From positions 186,001 to 250,000 of the forward strand of contig JAALGZ010000040.1 in the NCBI GenBank assembly GCA_015227615.1: 64,000 nucleotides of DNA, in the 5' to 3' direction. The translations under genes were made by a program, and so were the position numbers. The notes beneath the pieces are model-generated. The model had not been told where the DNA came from. It made no database searches and saw only the letters and a list, made by a program, of their open reading frames with translations. Below are positions 20,412 to 29,540 of the stretch, piece after piece; the stretch's first letter is position 1, and each line of letters opens with the position of its first letter. Origin of the DNA: Labyrinthula sp. Ha (Eukaryota > Sar > Bigyra > Labyrinthulida > Labyrinthulaceae).

Positions 20412-21548
20412 ATGTTAAACACCAGTTCAGGGTGTAAATTCGATATTGATTGCCCGGGAACAGAGCTTTGTCTCAAACCTCTTTGGTTTTCCGACTCACC
20501 TAATGGAAGCGGCTGTACCTGTGCTAGGTTGTAAATGTTTTCTTTCAATTTTAAATAAAGGTACGGTTGGAAAGGCGAGGATTGCACTGAAGTAGGAGTT
20601 GGAACTATTTTCTTGTACTTAGTGGCTATTCTGCTCATCTTGATCACTGTATTTTATTTAGTTGAAGCAGGGAAGAGATTGTTTCAGTTTCTAGTTATAG
20701 ATTTGACTCCAAGCCAGGTTTCCAGAATAGTGTTATTGCAATGTACCACTCCACCAGAAAATAGAGTTCATGTTTCTGCAAACAAACCGAAGCCCCTTTA
20801 TCGCAGTATTTTCCGACTTAAAGCCCAAATTCTATATTTGATTATAGGGCTCTGTCTCGCTACGATACTTGTAAACATTACTTTTATACTTACCGCTGCT
20901 CATCCAGAAAGGATTAAACCAGCAGGGCAACTGAAAACAGTATATGCTAAAGAATTTAGAGACTGGATGATTACCCTTTCCTACATTTTTTATTTTGCAA
21001 CCTTTTCTCAACTTGCTCTAACTTGGTTAAACATCGGTTGTGCTACAAGCGTGCCTAGCGACTATTTAGCTCGTTACTTCAATTTTAGAGTTAATCTAGT
21101 TCGAGTTTTCCAACTGGTGTTTGCTGCTTCACTACTTTTGATCAGAGGGCTTTCGCTAACAGTTTTTTTCGCGGCATTGGCTGGAATCCCTGCGCATTTG
21201 TTTCTTGTGTTCTATATCTGGAAAGGGAGGAACGTGCTCTCCACTAGATTAGAACAAACTGCTAACAGTGAATTACTACGGCAGGCTTCGCTTGTACGCA
21301 AATGTTTCAAAAAGATGCTTTTCTCAGCTTTGCTTTTCCTCGTAGCTTCTGTTATGTTGGCCTTTACACTTTTCTCGGAAAAGTTTCCATTAATTTTCCA
21401 ACAAGCTCTGTTTCCTAAACCTGGGGGTATCAACTTTTATTTATTAGCTGCACATGTTTTCCGGGACACTGCAGATATCTTACTAATGAAATACGTTATT
21501 GGGTATATAGATGAAGCCGGCAGAAATAAGAAAGCCCCGCTTGAATAA
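20412..21548 (+). CDS. Seven-helix membrane protein with an EGF-like ectodomain (start may be further upstream)
   Basis: Two exons, 20412-20530 and 20561-21548, give at least 368 residues. The N-terminal 50 residues carry six cysteines spaced as in an EGF module, ending CTCARLYGWKGEDC, which fits the C-x-C...GWxGxxC signature. The 30-nt intron falls inside this signature, so the match itself supports the splice. Seven hydrophobic segments follow, for example IFLYLVAILLILITVFYLV, LYLIIGLCLATILVNITFIL and FSALLFLVASVMLAF. The short tail ends in basic residues (GRNKKAPLE). No signal peptide precedes the EGF module, so a further 5' exon is likely; the ATG at 20412 is the first in frame after a stop at 20391. 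A surface receptor or adhesion role is inferred from the layout. Convergent with SUV3. Confidence 0.8.
20531..20560 (+). other. 30-nt intron in the EGF-7TM gene
   Basis: The donor is GTAAAT and the acceptor AATAAAG. Removal joins CTCAR to LYGWKGEDC, completing an EGF signature. The upstream exon is open from an ATG and the downstream frame begins just after a stop, so neither reads through without splicing. Confidence 0.88.
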
Positions 21549-21819
21549 GCAGCAATGTTTCCAAAACATGTCTATGTTCGTATGTACTAGAGTAAATTCA
21601 GTGTCTTGTTTGTTTCTAAGAAAAACCAGAGTGCTACTCTGACGTGTAATATGTTTAATTTATAAAAAGTGTTACTCGTTTCTAACAAGTATTGTAGACT
21701 TAAAGTCACCATTAAGGATTCCTGAAACATACTGCATCCATTGTGCATTATTCTGTGCGAAGACTTTAATATACGTAATTCGATTCATCCCTAATTGCTA
21801 AAGTAAGCAAGGAATCAGC

Positions 21820-24027
21820 TTACTGTAGCGGTTGTTTTTTTCCATGTCTGTTTTTATGACCTCTAACCCTCTTCCTTATATTCTGTTTTTCAGTTCTACG
21901 GTTTCTGCTCGCTAAGTTGAAGAAAGATATTCGAGTCAAACCGCGATTAAGCATTTTCACGCAACGCTCTCTCTCAGATTCCAAAATGGAGATGGTGTCT
22001 GGTTCCATTAAGAGTCTCCTGGAGATCCATATTTTAAACTCTAAGACAGCAATCACATCTTCAAGTGTAGACAACTGTTCTTGATGTTTTGGCCTACGCA
22101 AACTTTGATCAACATATATAGGCGCTTCATCCTTAAAGTCAGCAGAAGGTTCAACGGAATCGCTTACCTCAGTAAGTGTTTCAACTACAAGATTTTTCAC
22201 TGCAGATTCTTCAAATAGTTCAGCGAAGAAATTCCTTAGCTCAATATTAAGATCTGAAAGTATGTCAAGCGGACTGGATTCCTCAGCAAAAATTGTAGCG
22301 TAATAATCCACTTCCTTGAGCACAGCCGCGCTCCTTACATTGATAGGTGCATGGCTCAGTAGTCGCAAGTAAGAAGGTGTCAAAAACTTTCCTTCAAGAT
22401 TTTGAAAAATGACAAAATCTTTTTCCATTTCAGATGTTAGATATGTTATTTCACTAGTCTTCTTGAAAGTCTTTGAACATAGTTCCTGAAAAGTACTATA
22501 ATATACACTTCTAACCGATTCAAAAAAAAACTCCAACTTCGGAGAGAAGACATTTCTTGCTTCAAGCAAAATATAATCTGGTGGATGGCCCGGTGTTAAG
22601 AAGTTGGAAACTATCTGCTGATGTTCAGGAGTGTCATGAAGCAACTTGTACTTCGCTCCAGTTTCAACAACAACCTTAAGTTTTTGGATAATGTCTTGCT
22701 GATTTTGGTTATTCCAAGATTTCGGCTTTCTCTGCGGAAGGAGTAAATTCATAGTTAAGTGCAGCACATAGCTTCGCCAATTTTCTAACTCTACCGGATC
22801 TTCTAAACGTTCTTGAAACCGAGCTCTCATCATACTTGTAATAAGACTTGTGGGAGGAAATACTTGGACGCTTGAAATTCTTGGAGGATTCTTCTTTAGC
22901 GCCTTTGAAACTGATGATAGGTCCTTTCTTGAAAATGCATTCACCAAACCAGCATCATTTGTACTGTTAGGATTATATCGGCCAGCTCTTCCGGAAATTT
23001 GTTTAATCTCTGCTACATTCAACTTTCTGTTTTTTGTACCATCAAACTTCACCAAAGATGAAAAAATTACACGACGGATATCTAAATTAACTCCCAGACC
23101 AATGGCATCAGTTGCCACGAGCACCGGACTCTTTCCGTTATTAAATAAATTCACTTGTTTTTTCCTACTCTCCGGTGGCAAGTTACCATAAATAATAGCT
23201 GTCGGGGTGTTAAACTCACTCTCAATAACTTTCTTCAATTCAAATAGTTTTTTCCTGGAAAAGGCAACAACGCAATCACCTCGCCGAAAAGGTGCATTTT
23301 GCTTCCTTTGCCTTGAGTTATGAATAGTCGATGGAAAATGAAAACTATTTTTTTCAGAAACCAGCTCAGTTAGTCTGGAGTACCTTTTGATTTCAAGGTC
23401 AGCTTCTTCGCCTAAGTCATTCGACATTGCATATACAACTGGAACAATACGTTCATCTCCACATATATGGAGTTCATGAGCTCTAAGCGAAAAAACTTAA
23501 CAATAAATAAACATTGAAAAGTACATGCTTGAGACCATGCCCAACCTCTCTTTGGGTCTGATACGAGTTGAAACTCATCAATAATCCCTACGTCATATAC
23601 CTCATTCATATCTAACATTTCAATGGTAGAACTGATTAAGTTTTGTTTGTCTTCCATAAATGGCTCAATATCTTCTTCTTGACCCGTAACCAGACTACAT
23701 GGACTACCTCTTGAATGTAAGGTATCCCGAACCTCTGCAGCCAATATTCGAAGTGGACCTAAATAAACTCCAGATTTTGCTACGGAAATGGCTTTGAGAG
23801 CATTGTAGGTTTTTGCGCTGTTTGTTGGTCCAACATGTCTAAGAATCAACTTTACCGTGCGTGATAACAATATACAGAATAATTCTTCGCTTGAACCCAG
23901 CCATTTCAGGGTACCAATGTAGTGGTGAAAAATCATATTTTTCGATGTTCTTAATCAGCCCAGATTCAGTGCTGAAACGTTTGAAGAAAAATTTCCATGT
24001 TCTCGTTTTTGTTGAAAAAGTCTTCAT
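21820..24027 (-). CDS. SUPV3L1: ATP-dependent RNA helicase SUV3 (mitochondrial)
   Basis: SUV3 unwinds RNA in the mitochondrial degradosome. Three exons (24027-23876, 23838-23525, 23495-21820) encode 713 residues. The basic N-terminus (MKTFSTKTRTWKFFFKRFS) looks like a mitochondrial presequence. Splicing yields WYPEMAGFKRRIILHVGPTN, the standard SUV3 entry to motif I. Motif I reads GPTNSAKT, where the family has GPTNSGKT. Motif II is DEFQLVSDPKRGWAW. The second splice gives SLRAHELHICGDE, then motif V (VATDAIGLGVNLDIRRVIF) and motif VI (QISGRAGRY). The C-terminal tail is strongly basic (RNRRTEKQNIRKRVRGHK). Both introns are needed to keep the conserved blocks in frame. The gene is divergent from a TMEM70-like gene 68 bases away. 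The Ala for Gly in motif I is unusual and could affect ATP binding. Confidence 0.94.
23496..23524 (-). other. 29-nt intron in SUV3
   Basis: On the minus strand the donor is GTACTT and the acceptor GTTAAG. Removal joins GWAWSQA to FFSLRAHELHICGDE, matching the SUV3 order of motifs. Confidence 0.9.
23839..23875 (-). other. 37-nt intron in SUV3
   Basis: On the minus strand the donor is GTATAT and the acceptor TTCTTAG. Removal gives KRRIILHVGPTNSAKTY, the conserved SUV3 motif I region. This is the longest well-supported intron of the window. Confidence 0.9.
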
Positions 24028-24095
24028 TTCCTTGCCTAAACGGATATTTTACCAAACATTTTGGGCATTATTTTCCTATTGGTGGGAGAGAAGAA
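24028..24095. promoter_or_regulatory. 68-bp bidirectional promoter between SUV3 and the TMEM70-like gene
   Basis: The two start codons are separated by only 68 bases. Near the middle is TTTTGGGCATT (24059-24069), a member of the motif seen before DBR1 and other starts. Both genes are predicted to be mitochondrial, so co-regulation is plausible. The promoter role is inferred from position. Confidence 0.6.
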
Positions 24096-24686
24096 ATGAA
24101 TAGATTTATCGTCAATGGAATCAGGTTGAAGAGAGGCTTGAACACAGTAGCAACAGAGCAAGTAATATATGAGGGCTCGTTTTCCCAGATGTTGCAAATC
24201 TTGAAGAAGGTATCCGTCTTTAGCTGTGGATGCACTCTGGTTTCAGTTCCGTTGTTGACAGCTTTTGGAAATGAAAACATGCATGAGATGCAACGTTTGG
24301 CTGTAGGAGCTACCGTCGTCATATTTGCACTTGGAACCACTGGTACCCTTCACTATATTTGTAAACCTTATGTCTCAAAGATTGTCTGTAAAACTGGAAG
24401 TTTGAAAGATCCACTTAGATTTGAAACTATAAACTTCTTTGGCAGGAAAGTTGAAAAAGAACTTTTATTCAACATTTCGAAAAATGAAGCAAATGTTAGA
24501 GTTTCCGGAGATAGGTTGTTCTCAACTTTCTCCATCGACGGAAACTTCTATTATGTCCATGAAGAACGTGAAAACTGGTATGATGAAAAGCTCTTTACGG
24601 AATTAGAAGAATATCTGAAAGTTGAACGTGAAAAAGAGACTGAAGAGTTAAAACGAAAAACTAAAATAGAAGACGATGATCTTTGA
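24096..24686 (+). CDS. TMEM70-like mitochondrial assembly factor
   Basis: This 196-residue protein has the TMEM70 family layout. In animals TMEM70 is an inner-membrane hairpin protein that helps assemble ATP synthase and complex I. The N-terminus (MNRFIVNGIRLKRGLNTVA) is basic and amphipathic, like an import signal. Next comes VIYEGSFSQMLQILKKVSVF, the typical entry to helix 1. Two hydrophobic segments follow (FSCGCTLVSVPLLTAF and GATVVIFALGTTGTLHYIC). A soluble C-terminal part has FETINFFGRKVEKELLF and FSTFSIDGNFYYVHEE and ends in a charged tail. I chose the ATG at 24096; an in-frame upstream ATG at 23997 would overlap SUV3 exon 1. It shares a promoter with SUV3. Confidence 0.8.
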   Translation: MNRFIVNGIRLKRGLNTVATEQVIYEGSFSQMLQILKKVSVFSCGCTLVSVPLLTAFGNENMHEMQRLAVGATVVIFALGTTGTLHYICKPYVSKIVCKTGSLKDPLRFETINFFGRKVEKELLFNISKNEANVRVSGDRLFSTFSIDGNFYYVHEERENWYDEKLFTELEEYLKVEREKETEELKRKTKIEDDDL

Positions 24687-24758
24687 TACTTGCTAGAATA
24701 GGTAATAGAAAGCTCTCCTTGTTACGAAACACCACATGTTTCCAGTTTTGTGGTTGAA

Positions 24759-24929
24759 TTATTTGTTTGGAAGGGAGAGCCGTAATGGCACACCTAAGTT
24801 AGAAACTGTAACTGAGTTTGCCCCTGGAGGTCCATAATACTTAATCTCTAATGGTCTATTTGTTTTGGGATCTTTCATTTCTATCTTTTGAACCTTTGAA
24901 TGTACACCATTTTCCTTGGCTTTAGGCAT
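24759..24929 (-). CDS. Possible 56-residue basic protein
   Basis: A minus-strand ATG at 24929 opens 56 codons beginning MPKAKENGVHSKVQKIEM and containing LEIKYYGPPGANSVTVSN. It is hydrophilic, with alternating charges, unlike typical antisense noise, and lies 72 bases beyond the stop of the convergent TMEM70-like gene. I do not recognise it. A frame this short occurs often by chance, so it needs transcript or homology evidence. It could also be the last exon of a longer gene interrupted upstream by the LINE insertion. Confidence 0.35.
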   Translation of the reverse strand: MPKAKENGVHSKVQKIEMKDPKTNRPLEIKYYGPPGANSVTVSNLGVPLRLSLPNK

Positions 24930-25100
24930 TTTGGGAAGAACTTTAAAATTCTTTTGCTTTAGGCGCTACAATCGTTTTCAACACCTAAGATACAAGAACT
25001 ATGCTGGATATATTTTGTTATGGTGTTTCCTCAATTCCTTTTTAGGTTATTTCACTTTATTCAAAATTTTGGGCGATTTCATACATGTAGGTTGTATTTA

Positions 25101-25247
25101 TATGGTTTAGGTTTAGGTTTTAAAGGAGTTAATTGGGCCAACTGGCCTAACTCTGCGGCGGGGATCTAATGTTTTTATATGGTTAAGGTTAAGGTTTTAA
25201 GGGAGTTATTTGGGCCTACTGGCCTAACCCTATGGCGGGGATCTAAC
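25101..25247. repeat. Two tandem 77-nt units in the LINE 3' tail
   Basis: Unit 1 begins at 25101 and unit 2 at 25178. Each starts TATGGTT[TA]AGGTT[TA]AGGTTT, continues with GGGCC...CTGGCCTAAC and ends GCGGGGATCTAA. The plus-strand cores resemble plant and algal telomere repeats (TTTAGGG). Whether the units belong to the element or to the target site is unclear. Confidence 0.7.
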
Positions 25248-25894
25248 TACCAATAAGAGCTACGTACTATTATACTACTTTGTTCTTCTATTATGTTCCA
25301 TTATGTTTCCTTAATCTTATTGGTATTTGACAGGATCCTTCGAAGCTGGTTGGTCAAACTATCATCTCATGATCATTTCCATTATTTCCCAAAATCCTAA
25401 CTTTTCTGATACAATCCACAATCAAATTAACAAAACACAAATCATGCAAAAAGTAAAGATAATCTCACGGGTGTCCAGATCACGTTGCCAGCTGCTTTTT
25501 CACTGAAGATTTGTTATGATATGGCTTTCTATTATGTTCCTGTTCAAGATTTTCACGGTTTTGCTCATTCTTATCTGGATTCTGCATTTTGGATGGCCTG
25601 TTTTTATCTTATGTTGGTTTTTGGACGATCCTATATATGTTTCAAGCTGTTTGAAGATAATTGGAGGTGTTATGAGCTCGGGAGGTTGAAGGGGAATATA
25701 GATGGTGAGGTTTCCTGTTGTTTTTGGGGTGTTTTCTTGATTTTTCGAAGATTTTGCTTCTTGCAGTTGATGTTGTCGATGGTCTTAGTGAGTGCTGGGG
25801 GGCCTCCTTTGAGCTGACTTATGCTGTTTTCGTGTTATTTTATAGGTTGACTGTTCGTTGTTGCTATTCCAGGTGAACGATGTTGATATTTTTG

Positions 25895-28204
25895 TCAGGA
25901 TGGAAGAATTTCGTTTATTTGCTCCAGCAGCTGAATATAGTCCATTGGGTTCATTCCTCTTCCTCCAGTTGTTATTCTCGACGTTTCTCTTAGTGCTTTA
26001 GGTGATATTCTGGTTGCTGCGTTTTCTGTGGGTTGATTGTGGATGTTGTATCTTGGTCGAAGGATGGGTGTTGTTGGTCTTCTGTTCGTGTCCATGTTCC
26101 TGTTCATATCCAAGTCCAAGTCTGTATTCCTGTTCAAGTCCAAGTCCGTGTTCCTGTTCGTCTCCAAGTTCCTGTTCAAGTGCTGGTTCCTGTTCAAGTG
26201 TTCTTCTGGTTCTTGGCTTCTTGTGCAGTTCGAAGGTTGGTTCTCATTTTCAGGGAGGTGGGTAAAGTGGGATGGTGGTGGGTCCTCAGGCGGCACTGGT
26301 TCTTCTCCTAGTAACGCAAGCGCTTCATAGTAGTATATAGGTTTTGCTGTTGGTGGTGGTGATGGGTTTTGAAGTTGGTATTCTCTCAGAGCTGTCAGTT
26401 CTTTATCGACAATATCTCTTGCTGTGGATTTATGGGTTTCCTGACGTTCTTTTACTATATTGGTGAGGTCCAAGTAATCCTCTTCTAGTTGAAAGTCAAA
26501 GCTATCAATCCTGTCTATGGTTCTCTTCAGCCTTCTTGATATCTTTGTTAAGGCTTTTGTTATCTTCACGTTGGATGGCCAGTTCTCTACATTGTATATG
26601 GCTGGAGCTATTACTAGTGCTCTTGCCAGATTGATTCTTGTTTTCTTTTGGATGTTTGAGGAAGATAATATGTCTCTGAACCTGTTGATATGATTGTGTG
26701 CTTCATTTAACTTCTTGGAAATAGCATCAGCATTAATACCTTGTGGGTCAAAGATAGCTCCAAGATATTTGTACTTTGTAACGGCTTCAATTGTTTCTGC
26801 TGCTACTTCAACGTTGTTTGTTTTGGGTTGGATTTTGTCGTGTATGATCGTTCTACTGTCAGTAACCGCTAAAGTCCCAGCTCTGCTTCTGTTGCGTGTT
26901 CCATCACAAAACCTCGAGCTTTTGTGACACCTTAGTGACGTTTCTGAGTGAAAGTATCTATCGCAACGTTCACAGTGAAAGTTGGTCAATATTCTATTTA
27001 TATCTACGTCTGGGATTTTATCAACCAAGCTGTAGCCTTCGTTTGTGAGCATAACTTTTGTCTTGCTAACATTAATTTCTAGGCCTGTGAGTTGCTGAAG
27101 GTTTTGCAGTTGCGTTACAAAGCTGATTATTTCTTCGTCATTCCTTGTTAGTATTACCAAGTCGTCTGCAAAAGCAAAGTACCTGAAGGTTTGGTTGTGT
27201 AAGCTGGTTCCTTGTAAGGTATTATTTTTTATTATCTTCATTATAGAGTCAAGACAGAGGATAAAGATGCTTGGAGACAAACTATCTCCTTGAAGCACAC
27301 CTTTTTTTATGTTTACTAAACTACTTTTTTCTCCGCTGTCTGAAACGAAAACTTTGGTCTTGTCGTAAAGGATGGTGATAAGTTTGATGAGATTTTTTTG
27401 TACATGATGTTCTTCTAGAGCTAGCTTCATGAATTTATGCGAAATACTATCAAAAGCTTTCGCAAAGTCTATGAAAAGAATTCGAAGATATATTTTCTGT
27501 TTCAGAGTTTCCTTTATGATTGTATCAAGTGCTTCAATTTTCTGTATCGTTGAGCGGTTGTTTCTGAATCCTGCTTGGTAATCTGGGAGTTTGTTTAGTA
27601 TTGGTGCTATTCTGTTATTGATGATTTTTGTGAGGAGTTTGAAGTGAGTGTTCAATAGTGAGATTGGTCTATAATTGGAGGGATCATTTTTACTTCCTTT
27701 CTGTTTGTATAGATACACTATTTTGCCTCTGCAGATTTTCCTCATCTTTTTAGACTTGAACGCATCTAGCATAAAGAAAGATTGGATTTCTCTAACAGCA
27801 TGACTTTGAACTATTTCAACGTGCTTTAGGACTTCGTTTCTTATGTTATCTGGTCCTGGAGCTTTGTTATTTTTTAGGGTTTTGATGCATTCTCTGATCT
27901 CTTCTGCCTTTGGAGGATGTATGTTTATGCTGTTCGAAGGAGCCGGTGCAGGTATTGGAGTTTGGTAATGTCGTATTTGGTTTTCCGTCAACAAGTTCGT
28001 TGGAAGTGGTAGGTTTTGTTGTTTCTCTAAATATTCTTTTAGTATCTGGATACGACCTGCGGTCCCCACCAACTTCCCAGCTGTATTCTTGGTTATTTTA
28101 CCGAACTGTTTACGGACTGGTTTTACCTTCTTTATCAGTTGGTACCCAGTTCTCGTATTGTTGCTTTGAAATGCAGTTTCTATTTCAGACGCTATTCTCT
28201 CCAA
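25895..28204 (-). CDS. LINE reverse transcriptase
   Basis: This 769-residue frame starts at a TTG codon; no ATG is placed to start it, so it is probably translated with the upstream endonuclease frame. RT blocks are in order: YKQKGSKNDPSNYRPISLL, DYQAGFRNNRSTIQKIEALD, LFIDFAKAFDSISH (A), GVLQGDSLSPSIFILCLDS (B), FRYFAFADDLVILTR (C), GLEINVSKTKVM (D) and YKYLGAIFDPQG (E). Between D and E lies a zinc-finger-like insert (CERCDRYFHSETSLRCH then C). The C-terminal 120 residues are Pro-, Asn- and Asp-rich with repeats of the LNRNTDLD type. The frame overlaps the endonuclease frame by 13 bases in a -1 relation. Confidence 0.92.
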   Translation of the reverse strand: MERIASEIETAFQSNNTRTGYQLIKKVKPVRKQFGKITKNTAGKLVGTAGRIQILKEYLEKQQNLPLPTNLLTENQIRHYQTPIPAPAPSNSINIHPPKAEEIRECIKTLKNNKAPGPDNIRNEVLKHVEIVQSHAVREIQSFFMLDAFKSKKMRKICRGKIVYLYKQKGSKNDPSNYRPISLLNTHFKLLTKIINNRIAPILNKLPDYQAGFRNNRSTIQKIEALDTIIKETLKQKIYLRILFIDFAKAFDSISHKFMKLALEEHHVQKNLIKLITILYDKTKVFVSDSGEKSSLVNIKKGVLQGDSLSPSIFILCLDSIMKIIKNNTLQGTSLHNQTFRYFAFADDLVILTRNDEEIISFVTQLQNLQQLTGLEINVSKTKVMLTNEGYSLVDKIPDVDINRILTNFHCERCDRYFHSETSLRCHKSSRFCDGTRNRSRAGTLAVTDSRTIIHDKIQPKTNNVEVAAETIEAVTKYKYLGAIFDPQGINADAISKKLNEAHNHINRFRDILSSSNIQKKTRINLARALVIAPAIYNVENWPSNVKITKALTKISRRLKRTIDRIDSFDFQLEEDYLDLTNIVKERQETHKSTARDIVDKELTALREYQLQNPSPPPTAKPIYYYEALALLGEEPVPPEDPPPSHFTHLPENENQPSNCTRSQEPEEHLNRNQHLNRNLETNRNTDLDLNRNTDLDLDMNRNMDTNRRPTTPILRPRYNIHNQPTENAATRISPKALRETSRITTGGRGMNPMDYIQLLEQINEILPS
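26085..26205 (-). repeat. Minisatellite coding for an Asn/Asp-rich repeat in the LINE
   Basis: Short imperfect repeats (plus strand TTCCTGTTCAAGTCCAAGT and variants) encode peptides such as LNRNTDLDLNRN on the minus strand. The repeat lies in the variable tail after the RT domain and probably changes length easily. Confidence 0.75.
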
Positions 28205-29490
28205 CCAGTTGCTGTAGTCTTCCTTAGCTGATGTTTTACTTCGTTTGTAATTCTTTTCTTCTCCTCAGAATTCAGGTTGTTCCAGTTGGCTCGTTTGTAC
28301 CGCACCAAAGAAATGGTTTGTTCCGAGTTTTGGTGCTCAGGAAGGTTGTACTTGACTTCTGGGAGATGCTTCTTCATGATGGATGGGATTGAGTGGGTTA
28401 GTGTAAGGTAGGTGTCTGTGAGTGCGTCGTTTAGTTCAAGTACCTCTTTGAGTTCGCTGTTTATCTTTTCCTGTATCGCTGCGTTGGACCTTAGTGTATT
28501 GTAGTCAAGCTGAGATCTGGTTCTCTTCCCCGGTGTATGTTTCGGATGTATGTTCACTCTTACTGTAAGAGCAAGATGGTCGAAGTTTTTCTTCATCCAC
28601 AGGTTGTATGCTATGGTTGAGGATATTTTGAAGCCAGTTATTGCAGGTACATGGTTCGTGATTACATAGTCAATTTCAGATGGCCCCCCACTATTTGACC
28701 TTGGCATGAATGTAGCATGTTTCCTAGATCCTTTTTTGCCTGTAACAGTTAAATGGTTACAGATTGTTAGCTCCTTTTCTTTCAAGAACTCCACCAAGAG
28801 TTTACCATTAGAATTCGCACGATGAGAGAGTCCTAGTTTACCTTCTACATTTAATTCCTTGCTTGAAACTTGAGCATTGAAATCACCACAAATGAGAACC
28901 AACCTTCTCTTGTTAACTCCATTCAGCTTCGACTTGAGCTCCTTCAGGTACATCTTGTACGTTTCTTGACCGTGACCGCAGTGTGGCGCGTAAGTGTTAA
29001 CCAAAACGAGACTTCTTTTTCCACCTAGGTTGACAACCAGCTTCAGGATCCTGTCGCTTCTTCCGTCCGTGTCCGTTACTTGACTAGCAAGCTCGTTACA
29101 CAGGAAAGTCGCTACGCCCGCCGCTTTTTCAGGCAGTTTTGAGAAAAACCACCTTCCTGAAGCCGAGCTAACGTTCACCATTCGCTGTAGGCGTTGCATT
29201 CCTTGCTTGTGCAGTTCCTGTAACATTAAAATTTTAGTTTTTTTAGTAAGTTGTTGTACGTAGCTGCACTTAAAGGCAGTTAGACCACCAACATTCACGC
29301 TCACCAGTTTAGGAAAGCGCTTCAGTCGGTTCGCTATCCCTGGGACTTCTCTCGAAGGAGTAGGCAGGTCGCTACTCTGAAAACTTTGCATTTTAGCTTC
29401 GTCCTTGACGTTGTTTTCACAAGCCCAAAATTTGTTTTTATATGCAACTTGAAAAACATTGACCAAAACACCCATTCTTAAGATAAACAT
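28192..29490 (-). CDS. LINE apurinic-like endonuclease
   Basis: This 432-residue frame starts at the ATG at 29490. Endonuclease/exonuclease/phosphatase blocks are visible: SVNVGGL, MLQELHKQGM (the metal-binding Glu region), VLVNTYAPHCG, LICGDFNAQV, ATFMPRSNSGGPSEIDYVIT and NFDHLALTV, with the final catalytic Asp-His. Such enzymes nick target DNA to prime reverse transcription. The C-terminal 100 residues are a linker that normally runs into the RT domain. Here it stops 13 bases inside the RT frame. Either a single-base change separates two parts of one polyprotein, or a -1 shift is used; the sequence alone does not tell. Confidence 0.9.
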   Translation of the reverse strand: MFILRMGVLVNVFQVAYKNKFWACENNVKDEAKMQSFQSSDLPTPSREVPGIANRLKRFPKLVSVNVGGLTAFKCSYVQQLTKKTKILMLQELHKQGMQRLQRMVNVSSASGRWFFSKLPEKAAGVATFLCNELASQVTDTDGRSDRILKLVVNLGGKRSLVLVNTYAPHCGHGQETYKMYLKELKSKLNGVNKRRLVLICGDFNAQVSSKELNVEGKLGLSHRANSNGKLLVEFLKEKELTICNHLTVTGKKGSRKHATFMPRSNSGGPSEIDYVITNHVPAITGFKISSTIAYNLWMKKNFDHLALTVRVNIHPKHTPGKRTRSQLDYNTLRSNAAIQEKINSELKEVLELNDALTDTYLTLTHSIPSIMKKHLPEVKYNLPEHQNSEQTISLVRYKRANWNNLNSEEKKRITNEVKHQLRKTTATGWRE

Positions 29491-29540
29491 GAAGCAAATT
29501 TGAAGCTTTTTGTCTGCGGAATCAGTATAATGAAAATATA

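Larger units (their letters stand above)
25100..29540 (-). mobile_element. Non-LTR retrotransposon (APE-type LINE), nearly complete
   Basis: The element reads on the minus strand: a 5' region near 29540, an APE endonuclease frame (29490-28192), a reverse transcriptase frame (28204-25895) and a 3' region of about 800 bases ending near 25100. The 3' region holds two copies of a 77-nt repeat unit with GGTTTAGG-like cores. No separate nucleic-acid-binding ORF precedes the endonuclease, and no RNase H domain was recognised. Target-site duplications could not be located, so the ends are approximate. Both long frames are almost open, which suggests a recent insertion. A diverged fragment of a related element lies at 34465-35056 on the plus strand. 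Confidence 0.88.

Noticed and set aside
20180-20647. 155-codon minus-strand frame
   Set aside because: It largely overlaps the EGF exon and upstream region of the EGF-7TM gene on the other strand, whose splice and domain evidence is better; judged an antisense shadow.
22850-23191. 113-codon plus-strand frame
   Set aside because: Antisense to the conserved helicase core of SUV3.
26002-26330. Three overlapping Ser/Cys- or Val-rich plus-strand frames
   Set aside because: They are antisense readings of the Asn/Asp-rich repeat in the LINE reverse transcriptase frame.
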